A stretch of 64,000 nucleotides of DNA from Bacteroidales bacterium (GTDB taxonomy: Bacteria > Bacteroidota > Bacteroidia > Bacteroidales > 4484-276): the NCBI GenBank assembly GCA_014860585.1, contig JACZJL010000010.1, forward strand, positions 1-64,000. The letters run 5' to 3'. The notes beneath the pieces are model-generated. The model was not told where the DNA came from, ran no database searches, and worked only from the letters and a program-made list of their open reading frames with translations. The translations under genes were made by a program, and so were the position numbers. Numbering within the stretch: the stretch's first letter is position 1; each line of letters opens with the position of its first letter. Shown here piece after piece: positions 1 to 7,889 of this stretch.

Positions 1-345
1 TTTGCTTTTCCGGCGAGAAGCAAAAAGAACCAACCTGGTCATTTTGAATTCAAACCTTGATAATCGAAACACAGGCAGGAGCCTGCAGAAATAGATGCAA
101 CTTAGGCTGGAGCCTAAGCTGAACGCGGGTTCGGACGAGGCTCTGCCTCGTCCGGTCTATCATGGCAGGCTCCAGCCTGCCAGGGAAAAACAATTCCAGC
201 AATTTCCTGTGTTCAAAAATGTCTGAGACCTGACAGGTTTCAAAAACCTGTCAGGTCTGCCGACAACCTTAGTAGAGCTGGCCGACCCCAAAAGTTATCA
301 AACCTTATTACCTTATTTTCAATGGATTGAGCCCTGACAGGACTA
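1..345. repeat. Palindrome-rich direct repeat, copy 1 (cut by window start)
   Basis: This stretch is repeated imperfectly at 1200-1535. It carries a run of perfect or near-perfect hairpins: CTTAGGC/GCCTAAG at 101-118, GGACGAGGC/GCCTCGTCC at 133-153 and GGCAGGC/GCCTGCC at 164-181. A 15-bp perfect hairpin with a 3-nt loop (AGACCTGACAGGTTT and its complement) occupies 226-258; this hairpin is replaced by other sequence in copy 2. The shared block resumes at about 262-345. The first base of the copy lies at or before the window edge. No gene is supported in this stretch. Confidence 0.85.
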
Positions 346-430
346 TTCAATTGGTCAAGCCGCCGCGTAAGTCCGAACCGATTATTAACTTTGCGTCCCG
401 CTGCAAACCACTCATGTGGTGACTTTTTCA

Positions 431-736
431 CTACATCCTGTCTTTCAGTGTCTTTGGGTTTCGTTTATGGTGTAAAACGCCGAGAATATGAACATGAAAG
501 GTGGTGAGATCAATGCGATAATAAATACTGTAAGGAAACTTCCTCATCACCAATCTGAAAGTATTCTCGAAATTCTTTTCTGCTGCCAGGGGGAATTGAC
601 TGATGCGCAAGAATGTTTTTTCAACTTCAAGGATAAATTCAACGCCAAGTCCTTGTTTGTGCAACTCATACCAGATAAAGGTCTCGTCGAGATCATCCTC
701 CGCCGAATCGAGCAGAACGTATTCGAATTGGCTCAT
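431..736 (-). CDS. RelE/ParE-family toxin of a type II toxin-antitoxin module
   Basis: A 101-residue protein with the ParE/RelE fold pattern: an N-terminal strand (YVLLDSAEDDLDE), an amphipathic helix pair, then FRLVMRKFPYSIYYRI and VHILGVLHHKRNP, the usual C-terminal arrangement of ParE-like toxins. Family toxins act on gyrase (ParE) or ribosome-bound mRNA (RelE); the sequence does not say which. I chose the ATG at 736 over the upstream ATG at 769 because it overlaps the antitoxin stop as ATGA, the normal coupling for such pairs. The pair lies between two copies of a palindrome-rich repeat, which suggests it travels with or inside repetitive DNA. Confidence 0.85.
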   Translation of the reverse strand: MSQFEYVLLDSAEDDLDETFIWYELHKQGLGVEFILEVEKTFLRISQFPLAAEKNFENTFRLVMRKFPYSIYYRIDLTTFHVHILGVLHHKRNPKTLKDRM

Positions 737-951
737 GCCTGAATGTATTTCGATCTGATTTCTTCCCACCTTTTAAATTTAGCATCTCCACGATCAATTC
801 GATCAAGTCTCTGCCTGAGGATTTTTTTATGATCTTCAGGTATATCCAACCTTTCGTTTTCACTGGCGATATCAGTCCATAATAATTGGATCAGATCAAA
901 CTTTTCAGCCCATGTCAACTTTTGGAGTGATTCAATTTGTTGTTTTTCCAT
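733..951 (-). CDS. Addiction-module antitoxin (PF09720-like)
   Basis: About 72 residues from the ATG at 951. The body follows the 'addiction module component' pattern: an N-terminal helix (LQKLTWAEKFDLIQLLW), a middle segment with IPEDHKKILRQRLDRID, and a C-terminal GDAKFKRWEEIRSKY that resembles the usual toxin-wrapping tail ending in W-E-E. The gene directly precedes and overlaps the ParE-like toxin by 4 bp, so translational coupling is likely. A longer reading frame starts at 1044, but its extra 31 residues are Phe/Cys-rich and unlike the family, so I reject them. Such antitoxins usually repress their own promoter, which would lie in 952-1100. Confidence 0.8.
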   Translation of the reverse strand: MEKQQIESLQKLTWAEKFDLIQLLWTDIASENERLDIPEDHKKILRQRLDRIDRGDAKFKRWEEIRSKYIQA

Positions 952-1186
952 AGGGTCATCAATTGATTTTGCAAAAGCAAAAATACAAAAACTGGATAAT
1001 CCGTGTTTAAACCTTCTGTAAATACTCACCATAAGCGCGACCACATAAAGATAATATTTGAAAATGAATCAAACTGCAGATGTTTCACCGGGTTGCTAAT
1101 CTTAAGACATTCATCAGCCAGCCCGAGGATTTCACTGATCAGGGATAGTGAATTTCAATGTATTACCATTTCTACTAAGGTTTGGG
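952..1186. other. Intergenic stretch upstream of the antitoxin
   Basis: No gene, clear promoter or hairpin is supported here. It separates the toxin-antitoxin pair from the second copy of the large repeat and must contain the promoter of the pair. Confidence 0.5.
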
Positions 1187-1453
1187 TAGGGGATAAGGTT
1201 TTGCTTTTCCGGTGGGAAACAAAAAGAATCAGCCAGGTCATTTTGAATTCAAACCCCTTGATAATCAGAAACGCAGGCTGGAGCCTGCAGAAATAGATGC
1301 AGCTTAGGCTGGAGCCTAAGCTGAACGTGTGTTCGGACGAGGCTCTGCCTCGTCCGGTCTATCATGGCAGGCTCCAGCCTGCCAGGGAAAAGCAATTCCG
1401 GCAATTTCCAGTTTTCAAAAATGGCTGCATAGGTTCAGAAAACCTTATCCCTA
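1187..1453. repeat. MITE-like element with terminal inverted repeats inside repeat copy 2
   Basis: The left end TAGGGGATAAGGTTTT (1187-1202) is the reverse complement of AAAACCTTATCCCTA (1439-1453) except for one extra G. Between them lie the same hairpins as in copy 1: GCAGGC/GCCTGC, CTTAGGC/GCCTAAG, GGACGAGGC/GCCTCGTCC and GGCAGGC/GCCTGCC. The element is 267 bp and non-coding, the architecture of a miniature inverted-repeat element. The right terminus is absent from copy 1, where a different hairpin takes its place, so the ends may be fortuitous. Confidence 0.6.
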
Positions 1454-1687
1454 AAAAACAACCTTAGTAGATCAGCCCGATCCCAAAAGATTAAAACCTT
1501 ATTACCTTATTTTCAACGGGTTAAGCCCTGACAGTCCCGCACGTGCCGGACTGTCAGGGCTTTCCAACTCCACCAGATAATCAGAAACGCAGGCATGAGC
1601 TTAAGCTGAACACGGAGCGCAAAAGTAACAGATTTGCAACTTCAGGAAAAAATGGAAAGAAAATGGGATTGATTAATAAGTCCAGAA
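1454..1687. repeat. Tail of the direct repeat and a 15-bp perfect hairpin
   Basis: Positions 1459-1535 repeat 265-345 of copy 1. They run into a perfect 15-bp inverted repeat, AAGCCCTGACAGTCC at 1523-1537 and its complement at 1548-1562, around the loop CGCACGTGCC. The rest to 1687 contains a degraded fragment of the same family (caggcatgagcttaagctgaacac near 1592) and no supported gene. Confidence 0.6.
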
Positions 1688-1739
1688 TTTGCGAATCGAA
1701 TCGCAAAAAAAGGGTTATTTTTGCGAATGAAATCGCAAA
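1688..1739. promoter_or_regulatory. Two identical-arm dyads upstream of the DUF4143 ATPase
   Basis: TTTGCGA-N6-TCGCAAA occurs twice, at 1688-1707 and 1720-1739, with identical 7-bp arms and different 6-bp spacers. The centres are 32 bp apart, about three helical turns. The second dyad ends 12 bp before the ATG at 1752 and just before a GGAG ribosome site at 1744-1747. This placement fits a pair of operator sites controlling the ATPase gene. Confidence 0.65.
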
Positions 1740-1751
1740 ACCTGGAGTTTT

Positions 1752-2891
1752 ATGATAAAACGAATATTAAAAATTAGCATCGAAAAGGAGCTATTTGGAG
1801 GAAAAGCGCTGATAATAATGGGCGCACGACAAACAGGGAAAACAACGCTATTGAACGAAATTTTCGCAAATCGTGAAAAAGTTATCTGGTTCAATGCTGA
1901 TGAGCCCGATGTAGTCGCGCTGTTTGAAAATCCAAATTCGGTAAGGTTGAAGTCAATATTTGGAGATAACAGAATCGTAGTCATTGATGAAGCTCAGAGA
2001 ATAGAAAATGTTGGGCTGAAATTCAAACTGATAACCGATACCTTGCAGGACATTCAGTTAGTAGCCACAGGCTCTTCATCATTTGATCTGTCAAACAAGA
2101 TAAATGAACCCCTAACCGGGCGAAAGTGGGAACACAAACTATTTCCTGTTTCCACGCAGGAGATGATCAATCATCACGGACTTCTCGATGAGATGAGAAA
2201 ACTGCCTGATCGTCTTATTTATGGTTTCTATCCGGAGGTGCTCACCTCACCGGGAAAAGAGCGCAAAGTATTGAAAGAAATAACGGATAGCTACCTCTAC
2301 AAGGACCTCCTTAAACTTGATGGGATAAACAAATCCGATAAGTTGATCAAGTTACTTCAGGCATTGGCTTATCAGGTTGGTAGTGAGGTTTCTTACAATG
2401 AACTGGGCAGTATAATCAACCTGGACAATGAGACCGTAGAAAAGTACATCACTATTCTTGAAAAAGCATATGTGATCTTCCGGCTGGGTGTATTCTCGCG
2501 AAATTTGCGCAGTGAGCTCAAGCGTACCCGGAAAGTTTATTTTTATGACAATGGAATAAGGAACGCGATCATTGCCAACTTTGCCTTGCCCGAGCTTCGA
2601 CAGGACATTGGCGCACTGTGGGAAAATTTCATCATCAGCGAGAGAATGAAATATCTGCATTACAACGAGGTTTGGAGCAACTGCTATTTCTGGCGCACAC
2701 AGGATCAACAGGAAATTGATTTTATTGAAGAACGGGATGGGGTGCTTCATGCAGCCGAATTCAAATGGAATGCAAAGAAAATCCCACGTTTGTCGAAGAC
2801 CTTTACCAATGCTTATCCCAATCACACTTTCAGGGTCATCACACCGGAGAATTACGAAAGTTTTGTCAGCAATGTTGGCTATGATCAGTGA
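1752..2891 (+). CDS. AAA ATPase with C-terminal DUF4143 domain
   Basis: 379 residues. The N-terminal half is a P-loop ATPase with Walker A GARQTGKTTLL (about residues 24-34) and Walker B RIVVIDEAQR (about 73-82), followed by a sensor-like LVATGSSSF. The C-terminal half matches DUF4143, with a winged-helix-like middle (YNELGSIINLDNETVEKYI) and a nuclease-fold-like tail containing QQEIDFIEERDG and AAEFKW, reminiscent of a PD-(D/E)xK core. The biological role of this common family is not established; DNA or mobile-element defence has been suggested only in general terms. It has a GGAG ribosome site 4 nt from the ATG, unusually good for this genome, and stands alone with its own paired dyads. Confidence 0.88.
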   Translation: MIKRILKISIEKELFGGKALIIMGARQTGKTTLLNEIFANREKVIWFNADEPDVVALFENPNSVRLKSIFGDNRIVVIDEAQRIENVGLKFKLITDTLQDIQLVATGSSSFDLSNKINEPLTGRKWEHKLFPVSTQEMINHHGLLDEMRKLPDRLIYGFYPEVLTSPGKERKVLKEITDSYLYKDLLKLDGINKSDKLIKLLQALAYQVGSEVSYNELGSIINLDNETVEKYITILEKAYVIFRLGVFSRNLRSELKRTRKVYFYDNGIRNAIIANFALPELRQDIGALWENFIISERMKYLHYNEVWSNCYFWRTQDQQEIDFIEERDGVLHAAEFKWNAKKIPRLSKTFTNAYPNHTFRVITPENYESFVSNVGYDQ

Positions 2892-3076
2892 TTTTGAAAA
2901 TTGAAGATGTACGCACTCCTTTTACTGATTACACGAAAGGATAAGAGACGAGGCGCTGCCTCATTTGATTGATCGGGTTACCCGTGAGTTCTGTCTGAAG
3001 ATCACCGGATTTTCAGTTTTAGTTTTTGTGCGCAAGCTATTCACGGGGTGACTTCCGGAATTAAATTGAGATCTGA
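2892..3076. repeat. Short intergenic gap with a lone palindrome of the dispersed family
   Basis: The gap between the convergent ATPase and rodA genes contains GAGGC-GCT-GCCTC at 2950-2962, related to the GACGAGGCTCTGCCTCGTC hairpin of the repeats at 133 and about 1335. Nothing else is recognised. Confidence 0.5.
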
Positions 3077-4336
3077 CTAAAGCACATTCAGCCGGTCGGC
3101 ATCCAATTTCAGAAAGATAAACAGCAGGATGGTGAAAGACCAGAGTGATGAACCCCCATAACTGAAAAAGGGCAAAGGAATCCCAATGACCGGGAATAGA
3201 CCGAGGGTCATGGCAATGTTAACCACAAAATGAAAAAAGAGAATGGAGAAAACGCTGTAGCCATATATTTTACTGAAGACCGAACGCTGTCGCTCAGCCA
3301 GCCTGATCAGCCGGATGAGCAATACCGCAAATAAAACCACTACAGCAAGACTGCCAATAAAGCCCCACTCTTCGCCAACAGTACAAAAGATAAAGTCGGT
3401 ACTTTGCTCAGGCACAAAATTATATTTGGTTTGGGTTCCTTTTAGAAATCCTTTGCCCCAAAAACCCCCCGAACCAATTGCAATCAGCGATTGGTGAACA
3501 TTATAGCCGGCGCCAAGTAAATCAGTTTCGAGGCCAATAAGCACTTTCACGCGGGTTTGCTGATGGGGTTTCATTAACTGATGAAAACCGTAATCCACAC
3601 TCAAAACAAATGCTGTGGATGCCAGAAACATCAAAATGATCATCACAATATTTTTCGGTGTGCGGTTGATCAGGAAAAGTGCCACGATCATCAAAACTGC
3701 CAGTAATCCGATCAGGATCAGGTTTTGAATTAATAAGGTCAGGAAAAACAATACCAGCACTCCAACCCCTATAAACAGGAAAGTTCCCGGCATCCCCTGC
3801 CGGTAAAAAACCAGGAAAAAGGCAACAAAAACCAGGGCGGTTCCTGTGTCATTCTGCAATTCGATCATCAGCAAAGGAATGGCAATGATGACAAAGGCTT
3901 TGAGTAACTGCCTGAACTCTTTAAGGTCAAGGCTTAATGTGCTCAGGTATTTTGCCAATGCCAGGCCGGTGGCAAATTTCATAAACTCGGCAGGTTGCAG
4001 ACCAATACTGCCAATTTGTAACCAGGATTTTGAACCGGCGACCTCCTTCCCAAAAACCAGCACTGCAACCAATACAAGTAAAATAAATCCATAGATGGCA
4101 TAAGAGAACACCGAGTAGAATTTTGCATCAATAATCAGGATGATCATGGCCAGCAAGATCGAAGTGGCTATCCAGATCATCTGCTTGCCATAGCTTTGAG
4201 AAATGTCGAGGATGCTTTGGTGCTCTTCGTTGTAAACTGCAGCATAGATATTTAACCAACCGAAGATGATCATCACAAGATAGATCGTCACTGTTGGCCA
4301 GTCAAGGTTCTGTATTAAGTTATTTCTTGATCTCAC
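3077..4336 (-). CDS. rodA: Rod shape-determining peptidoglycan glycosyltransferase RodA
   Basis: 419 residues of the SEDS (FtsW/RodA/SpoVE) family with about ten hydrophobic membrane segments. The C-terminal signature GIPLPFFSYGGSS is present near residue 395. RodA polymerises glycan strands from lipid II in the inner membrane as part of the elongasome, together with the class B PBP2. The start overlaps the stop of mrdA by 4 bp (ATGA), so the two are co-translated, as is usual. The usual mreBCD genes are not upstream in this window. The assignment to RodA rather than FtsW rests on the mrdA partner. Confidence 0.95.
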   Translation of the reverse strand: MRSRNNLIQNLDWPTVTIYLVMIIFGWLNIYAAVYNEEHQSILDISQSYGKQMIWIATSILLAMIILIIDAKFYSVFSYAIYGFILLVLVAVLVFGKEVAGSKSWLQIGSIGLQPAEFMKFATGLALAKYLSTLSLDLKEFRQLLKAFVIIAIPLLMIELQNDTGTALVFVAFFLVFYRQGMPGTFLFIGVGVLVLFFLTLLIQNLILIGLLAVLMIVALFLINRTPKNIVMIILMFLASTAFVLSVDYGFHQLMKPHQQTRVKVLIGLETDLLGAGYNVHQSLIAIGSGGFWGKGFLKGTQTKYNFVPEQSTDFIFCTVGEEWGFIGSLAVVVLFAVLLIRLIRLAERQRSVFSKIYGYSVFSILFFHFVVNIAMTLGLFPVIGIPLPFFSYGGSSLWSFTILLFIFLKLDADRLNVL

Positions 4337-6150
4337 CTGTACAATAGATTTGCTTCAATTATCCGGGCTTCATAAGGAGGCTTTTCAAAATCACGTTGAA
4401 TGTACTTTTTCATCATCAGCGTAGCAATCGGAGCGGCAAAAGTAGCTCCAAAACCGCCATTCTCGACCACGACGGCAATAGCAATCTTGGGATTGTCAAC
4501 CGGGGCAAATGCCATAAACAACGAGTGGTTCTCTCCATGAGGATTTTGCACAGTACCGGTTTTCCCGCACATCGATAAATTCTCATCTGCATACCATCTG
4601 CCTGTTCCGTGGTCCCCGGCATAAACGCGACGCATACCTTCAACTACGATGTCATAATGCCTCGGGTCGACCATGGTGATCCGCTTTTCGGGTTTAAGAA
4701 TTTCAGACACTCCATTTCTTTTTATTGTTTTGACCAGGTGGGGGTCGCAGTAATAACCCCGATTGGCAATAATGGCTGCCATGTTGGCCAATTGAAGCGG
4801 AGTAACCAGGATTTCACCCTGCCCGATGGATAATGATCGTATGGTCATCGAACGCCACCTGTTTTTCCCGAAATATTTGTCATAGTATTCAGAACTGGGA
4901 ACATTCCCTGAGCGCTCAACAAGCAGGTCGCTCTGAAATGTTCTTCCCAGGTTAAAACTCAGCAGGTATTCACGCCATTTTTCAAAGGCTTTTTGTGTTG
5001 AGCCAAATTTGGGATTGTCAATTACAGCTTTAAAAACACTCCAAAAATAGGGATTACAGGATTGTTCTATGGCTTCAAGTAACGAAAGCGGTGAATAATG
5101 ATTATGGCTGCACTTAATGGGCACGGCGCCAACGCCACCGCAGGGAAATCTTGAATTTACGTTAATAACCCCTTCCTGAAGAGCGATAAGAGTTCCTGTT
5201 GGTTTGAATGTTGAACCGGGAGGATATTGCGCCAGCAGTGCGCGGTTGAAGAGTGGTTTTAATGTGTCCGCTTCGAGCAGGGGGTAGTTTTGATTTCGAA
5301 TACGGCCAACCAGCAGGTTGGGATCGTAGGAGGGGCTGGAAATTAAGGCGAGGATTTCACCTGTTGCCGGTTCGATGGCAACAATGCTTCCCCGTTTGTT
5401 TTTCATCAGCAGCTCTCCATATTCCTGCAAGACAAGGTCAACAGTCATGACAAGGTCATTACCCGAAATGGCGGATGTATCGTAACGTCCTTCAAGGTAG
5501 CTCCCTTTTTCACGGTTAAAAACATCCACCATCTTTATTTTTAGCCCCTTTTGTCCCCGTAACTCCGTCTCATAAGCTTTTTCTATCCCGCTCTTCCCTA
5601 TGTAGTCCCCAATTTTGTAGTAAGGATTCTTTTCAATTTCCCAGGGACTTACCTCGCCAATGTAACCCAGGGAATGCGCGGCCGTGGAGTGCGGATATTT
5701 CCTCAAGGTTCGTGATTGTACATAAAAACCGGAATATTTGTAAAGCTTTTCCTCGATATAGCCGTAGCTCTCCTTTGGAATTTGAGGTTCAAAAACGGAT
5801 GATTTATGGGTGGAGAAGTTGCGTGCACGATCCATTTTAAATATGAAATCTTCCTTAGAAATGCCTACAAGACGGCAAAACTCAAGCGTATCAATTTTCC
5901 TTACCAGTCGGGGAATTACCATCAGATCGTAGGCGGCTTCGTTGTAGATCAGCAACTCACCATTGCGGTCATAAACCAGTCCACGGGCAGGATATTGGGT
6001 CATATAACGCAACACATTGTTATTGGCCGACAACACATATTTTTCGTCGATCAACTGTACATAAAACAGCCTGATGATAAATAGTATGCTGACCACCAAT
6101 ACAATGCCTGTTAATATGATTTTCCTGTTCTCGTAGGATTTATATTTCAT
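4333..6150 (-). CDS. mrdA: Penicillin-binding protein 2 (peptidoglycan transpeptidase)
   Basis: 605 residues with a single N-terminal membrane anchor (ILTGIVLVVSILFIIRLFYV), a dimerisation/pedestal domain at about 50-240 and a transpeptidase domain to the C terminus. The catalytic motifs are intact: STFK with Ser313 and Lys316, SCN at 364-366 and KTG at 530-532. It crosslinks new peptidoglycan for lateral wall growth in the periplasm and forms the elongasome core with RodA, encoded next in the operon with a 4-bp overlap. A conserved Bacteroidota neighbourhood would place mreB-mreC-mreD just upstream; here a lipoprotein gene occupies that position. Confidence 0.95.
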   Translation of the reverse strand: MKYKSYENRKIILTGIVLVVSILFIIRLFYVQLIDEKYVLSANNNVLRYMTQYPARGLVYDRNGELLIYNEAAYDLMVIPRLVRKIDTLEFCRLVGISKEDFIFKMDRARNFSTHKSSVFEPQIPKESYGYIEEKLYKYSGFYVQSRTLRKYPHSTAAHSLGYIGEVSPWEIEKNPYYKIGDYIGKSGIEKAYETELRGQKGLKIKMVDVFNREKGSYLEGRYDTSAISGNDLVMTVDLVLQEYGELLMKNKRGSIVAIEPATGEILALISSPSYDPNLLVGRIRNQNYPLLEADTLKPLFNRALLAQYPPGSTFKPTGTLIALQEGVINVNSRFPCGGVGAVPIKCSHNHYSPLSLLEAIEQSCNPYFWSVFKAVIDNPKFGSTQKAFEKWREYLLSFNLGRTFQSDLLVERSGNVPSSEYYDKYFGKNRWRSMTIRSLSIGQGEILVTPLQLANMAAIIANRGYYCDPHLVKTIKRNGVSEILKPEKRITMVDPRHYDIVVEGMRRVYAGDHGTGRWYADENLSMCGKTGTVQNPHGENHSLFMAFAPVDNPKIAIAVVVENGGFGATFAAPIATLMMKKYIQRDFEKPPYEARIIEANLLYR

Positions 6151-6242
6151 CGCCTGATTATAGAAAACGTTGCAAAATTAGGTAATCCCGTGGATTATTG
6201 CGGTTACAGGAGAAGGATAATTATCAACAACCGGAGGATAAA

Positions 6243-6809
6243 TTAATCCGGGTTTTTAACAATGATTAGCGGCGTTTCGACGGTATTGCTGTAATTGCCG
6301 GCACGGTCAACCATGTAAATTTTGTATTGTACCGTATCAAACGTTTTGGTTGAGCGGGGATCGTAAAGCGGTTTGATGGTATCTTCGATTTCACCTTTTA
6401 TCCAGCCGGTATAGCCTGGGGGGGCAAGTCTGTAAAACCGGTTGTTGAAAAAGATGGTATCATACTGTCCCGTTACCGCGTTATAGCGGGTGCCGGGCTT
6501 CAGCACACCATTTTCCATCTGGTAATATGTTACAAAGAAATTGTAGGAAGATGTATCCAAACCTGCTATACCCAGGTCACCGTCTCCATCGGTATAGCTC
6601 AGCAATAAAACACCGGCGGAGTCATATCCCGAAGGATGCACCAACGTTGTAAACCGCTCGTATTTTAACGAAGGAATGTCAGGATATTCCTGCTTTTGGA
6701 GACACGAAACCATCATAGCAAAGATAAGCAGTGGCAATATCAACCTGCTGGTTGTCGTTTTCAACCAGCGATCTGGGTTTCTTAATGTATTAAAATGAAT
6801 ATTCAACAT
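6243..6809 (-). CDS. Predicted outer-membrane lipoprotein, function unknown
   Basis: 188 residues. A hydrophobic segment SRLILPLLIFAMMVSC ends in a lipobox Cys, so it should be lipidated. The mature part has Asp/Gly-rich DGDGDLG, possibly calcium-binding, and a C-terminal beta-rich domain (KIYMVDRAGNYSNTVETPLI) suggesting an immunoglobulin-like fold. I do not recognise a family function. The predicted start overlaps the divergent LuxE-like gene by 15 bp, which is unusual. No other ATG would leave a complete signal peptide, so either the overlap is real or a non-ATG start just inside is used. Confidence 0.75.
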   Translation of the reverse strand: MLNIHFNTLRNPDRWLKTTTSRLILPLLIFAMMVSCLQKQEYPDIPSLKYERFTTLVHPSGYDSAGVLLLSYTDGDGDLGIAGLDTSSYNFFVTYYQMENGVLKPGTRYNAVTGQYDTIFFNNRFYRLAPPGYTGWIKGEIEDTIKPLYDPRSTKTFDTVQYKIYMVDRAGNYSNTVETPLIIVKNPD

Positions 6810-7787
6810 CTGAGCACGAAGATTTTTTCGATTACTTCTCCCGGGAGTTTCAACGAAACCGCGCTTGAATTATTTCGTTATCAGTATCAAACCAACAAGG
6901 TTTACCGTACTTTTACTGACCAATTGCGCATTCGCCCCGGGGATGTAAAAACGGTTGAACAGATTCCTTTTTTGCCGGTAGAATTTTTTAAAACCCAGGT
7001 AGTTTATTCCGGAAACAAAATGCCACAACATTGGTTCGAAAGCAGCGGCACCAGTGGGATGATACCCAGTAAGCATTATTATAGCGATTTGTCTCTTTAC
7101 GAAGAAAGTTTCATGGGGGCTTTCCGTGAGTTTTATGGAAATGCAGATGAATATTGCATCCTGGCGCTGCTTCCTTCGTATCTCGAACGACAAGGTTCCT
7201 CATTGGTTTATATGGCCGGAAAACTGATTGAAAGCAGCCGACACCCTGAAAGTGGCTTTTATTTGGAAAATAGGGATGAATTGGCCAAGACTATTGTTCG
7301 CCTTGACAATGAAGGACAAAAAATCATGCTGATCGGAGTGAGTTATGCTTTACTCGATTTAATCGAAAATCATAAATTTCATCTCAAAAATACAATTATT
7401 GTTGAAACGGGTGGAATGAAAGGCCGAAAACGAGAGCTAGTCCGTGAAGAATTACACCAGCTTTTATGTTCCGGTTTTGGTGTCGGGAAAATTCATGCTG
7501 AATACGGGATGACAGAACTTTTTTCGCAGGCCTGGTCAAAGGGTGAAGGCAGTTTTGTCGGCCCGTCATGGCTCAGGGTGCTCATTCGTGATGTGAATGA
7601 TCCGCTAACCATCATTGGAAAAAATGCAGTCGGTGGAATCAATATCATTGACCTGGCTAATCTTGGTTCCTGCTGTTTTATTGCCACACAGGACCTGGGG
7701 CGCCTCCACGAGGATGGCTCCTTTGAAGTGCTCGGTCGGTTCGATCAGGCCGAATTACGTGGATGCAACCTGCTCGTTGCTCATTAA
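6795..7787 (+). CDS. LuxE-like acyl-protein synthetase
   Basis: 330 residues matching the LuxE/acyl-protein synthetase family of adenylate-forming enzymes (PF04443). Recognisable pieces are the Ser/Thr-Gly-rich nucleotide loop ESSGTSGMIPSKHYY at about residue 76, and further conserved segments IVETGGMKGRKRELVREEL and EYGMTELFSQAW, the adenylating-enzyme motif around the substrate pocket. LuxE in luminous bacteria activates fatty acids, but no luxABCD genes are present. In Bacteroidota these solitary homologues probably activate another carboxylic acid, for surface polysaccharide or lipid modification; this is inference. The start overlaps the divergent lipoprotein gene. Confidence 0.85.
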   Translation: MNIQHLSTKIFSITSPGSFNETALELFRYQYQTNKVYRTFTDQLRIRPGDVKTVEQIPFLPVEFFKTQVVYSGNKMPQHWFESSGTSGMIPSKHYYSDLSLYEESFMGAFREFYGNADEYCILALLPSYLERQGSSLVYMAGKLIESSRHPESGFYLENRDELAKTIVRLDNEGQKIMLIGVSYALLDLIENHKFHLKNTIIVETGGMKGRKRELVREELHQLLCSGFGVGKIHAEYGMTELFSQAWSKGEGSFVGPSWLRVLIRDVNDPLTIIGKNAVGGINIIDLANLGSCCFIATQDLGRLHEDGSFEVLGRFDQAELRGCNLLVAH

Positions 7788-7889
7788 CTTCTTACGCTGC
7801 CTATCTAAAAAAACTTTGAACAAAACAAACGATATTCTGCTGATTTACTATTGGTTTTATTAATTTTGCCACCCAATCCTAAACGCTTT

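Noticed and set aside
488-742. Open frame opposite the ParE-like toxin
   Set aside because: It is fully antisense to the toxin gene, which has clear family motifs.
1003-1296. Plus-strand frame at the repeat edge
   Set aside because: Overlaps the antitoxin promoter side and the repeat; composition and lack of homology argue against a gene.
2352-2825. 157-codon minus-strand frame inside the DUF4143 gene
   Set aside because: No ribosome site, no domain, and it lies wholly within a recognised gene.
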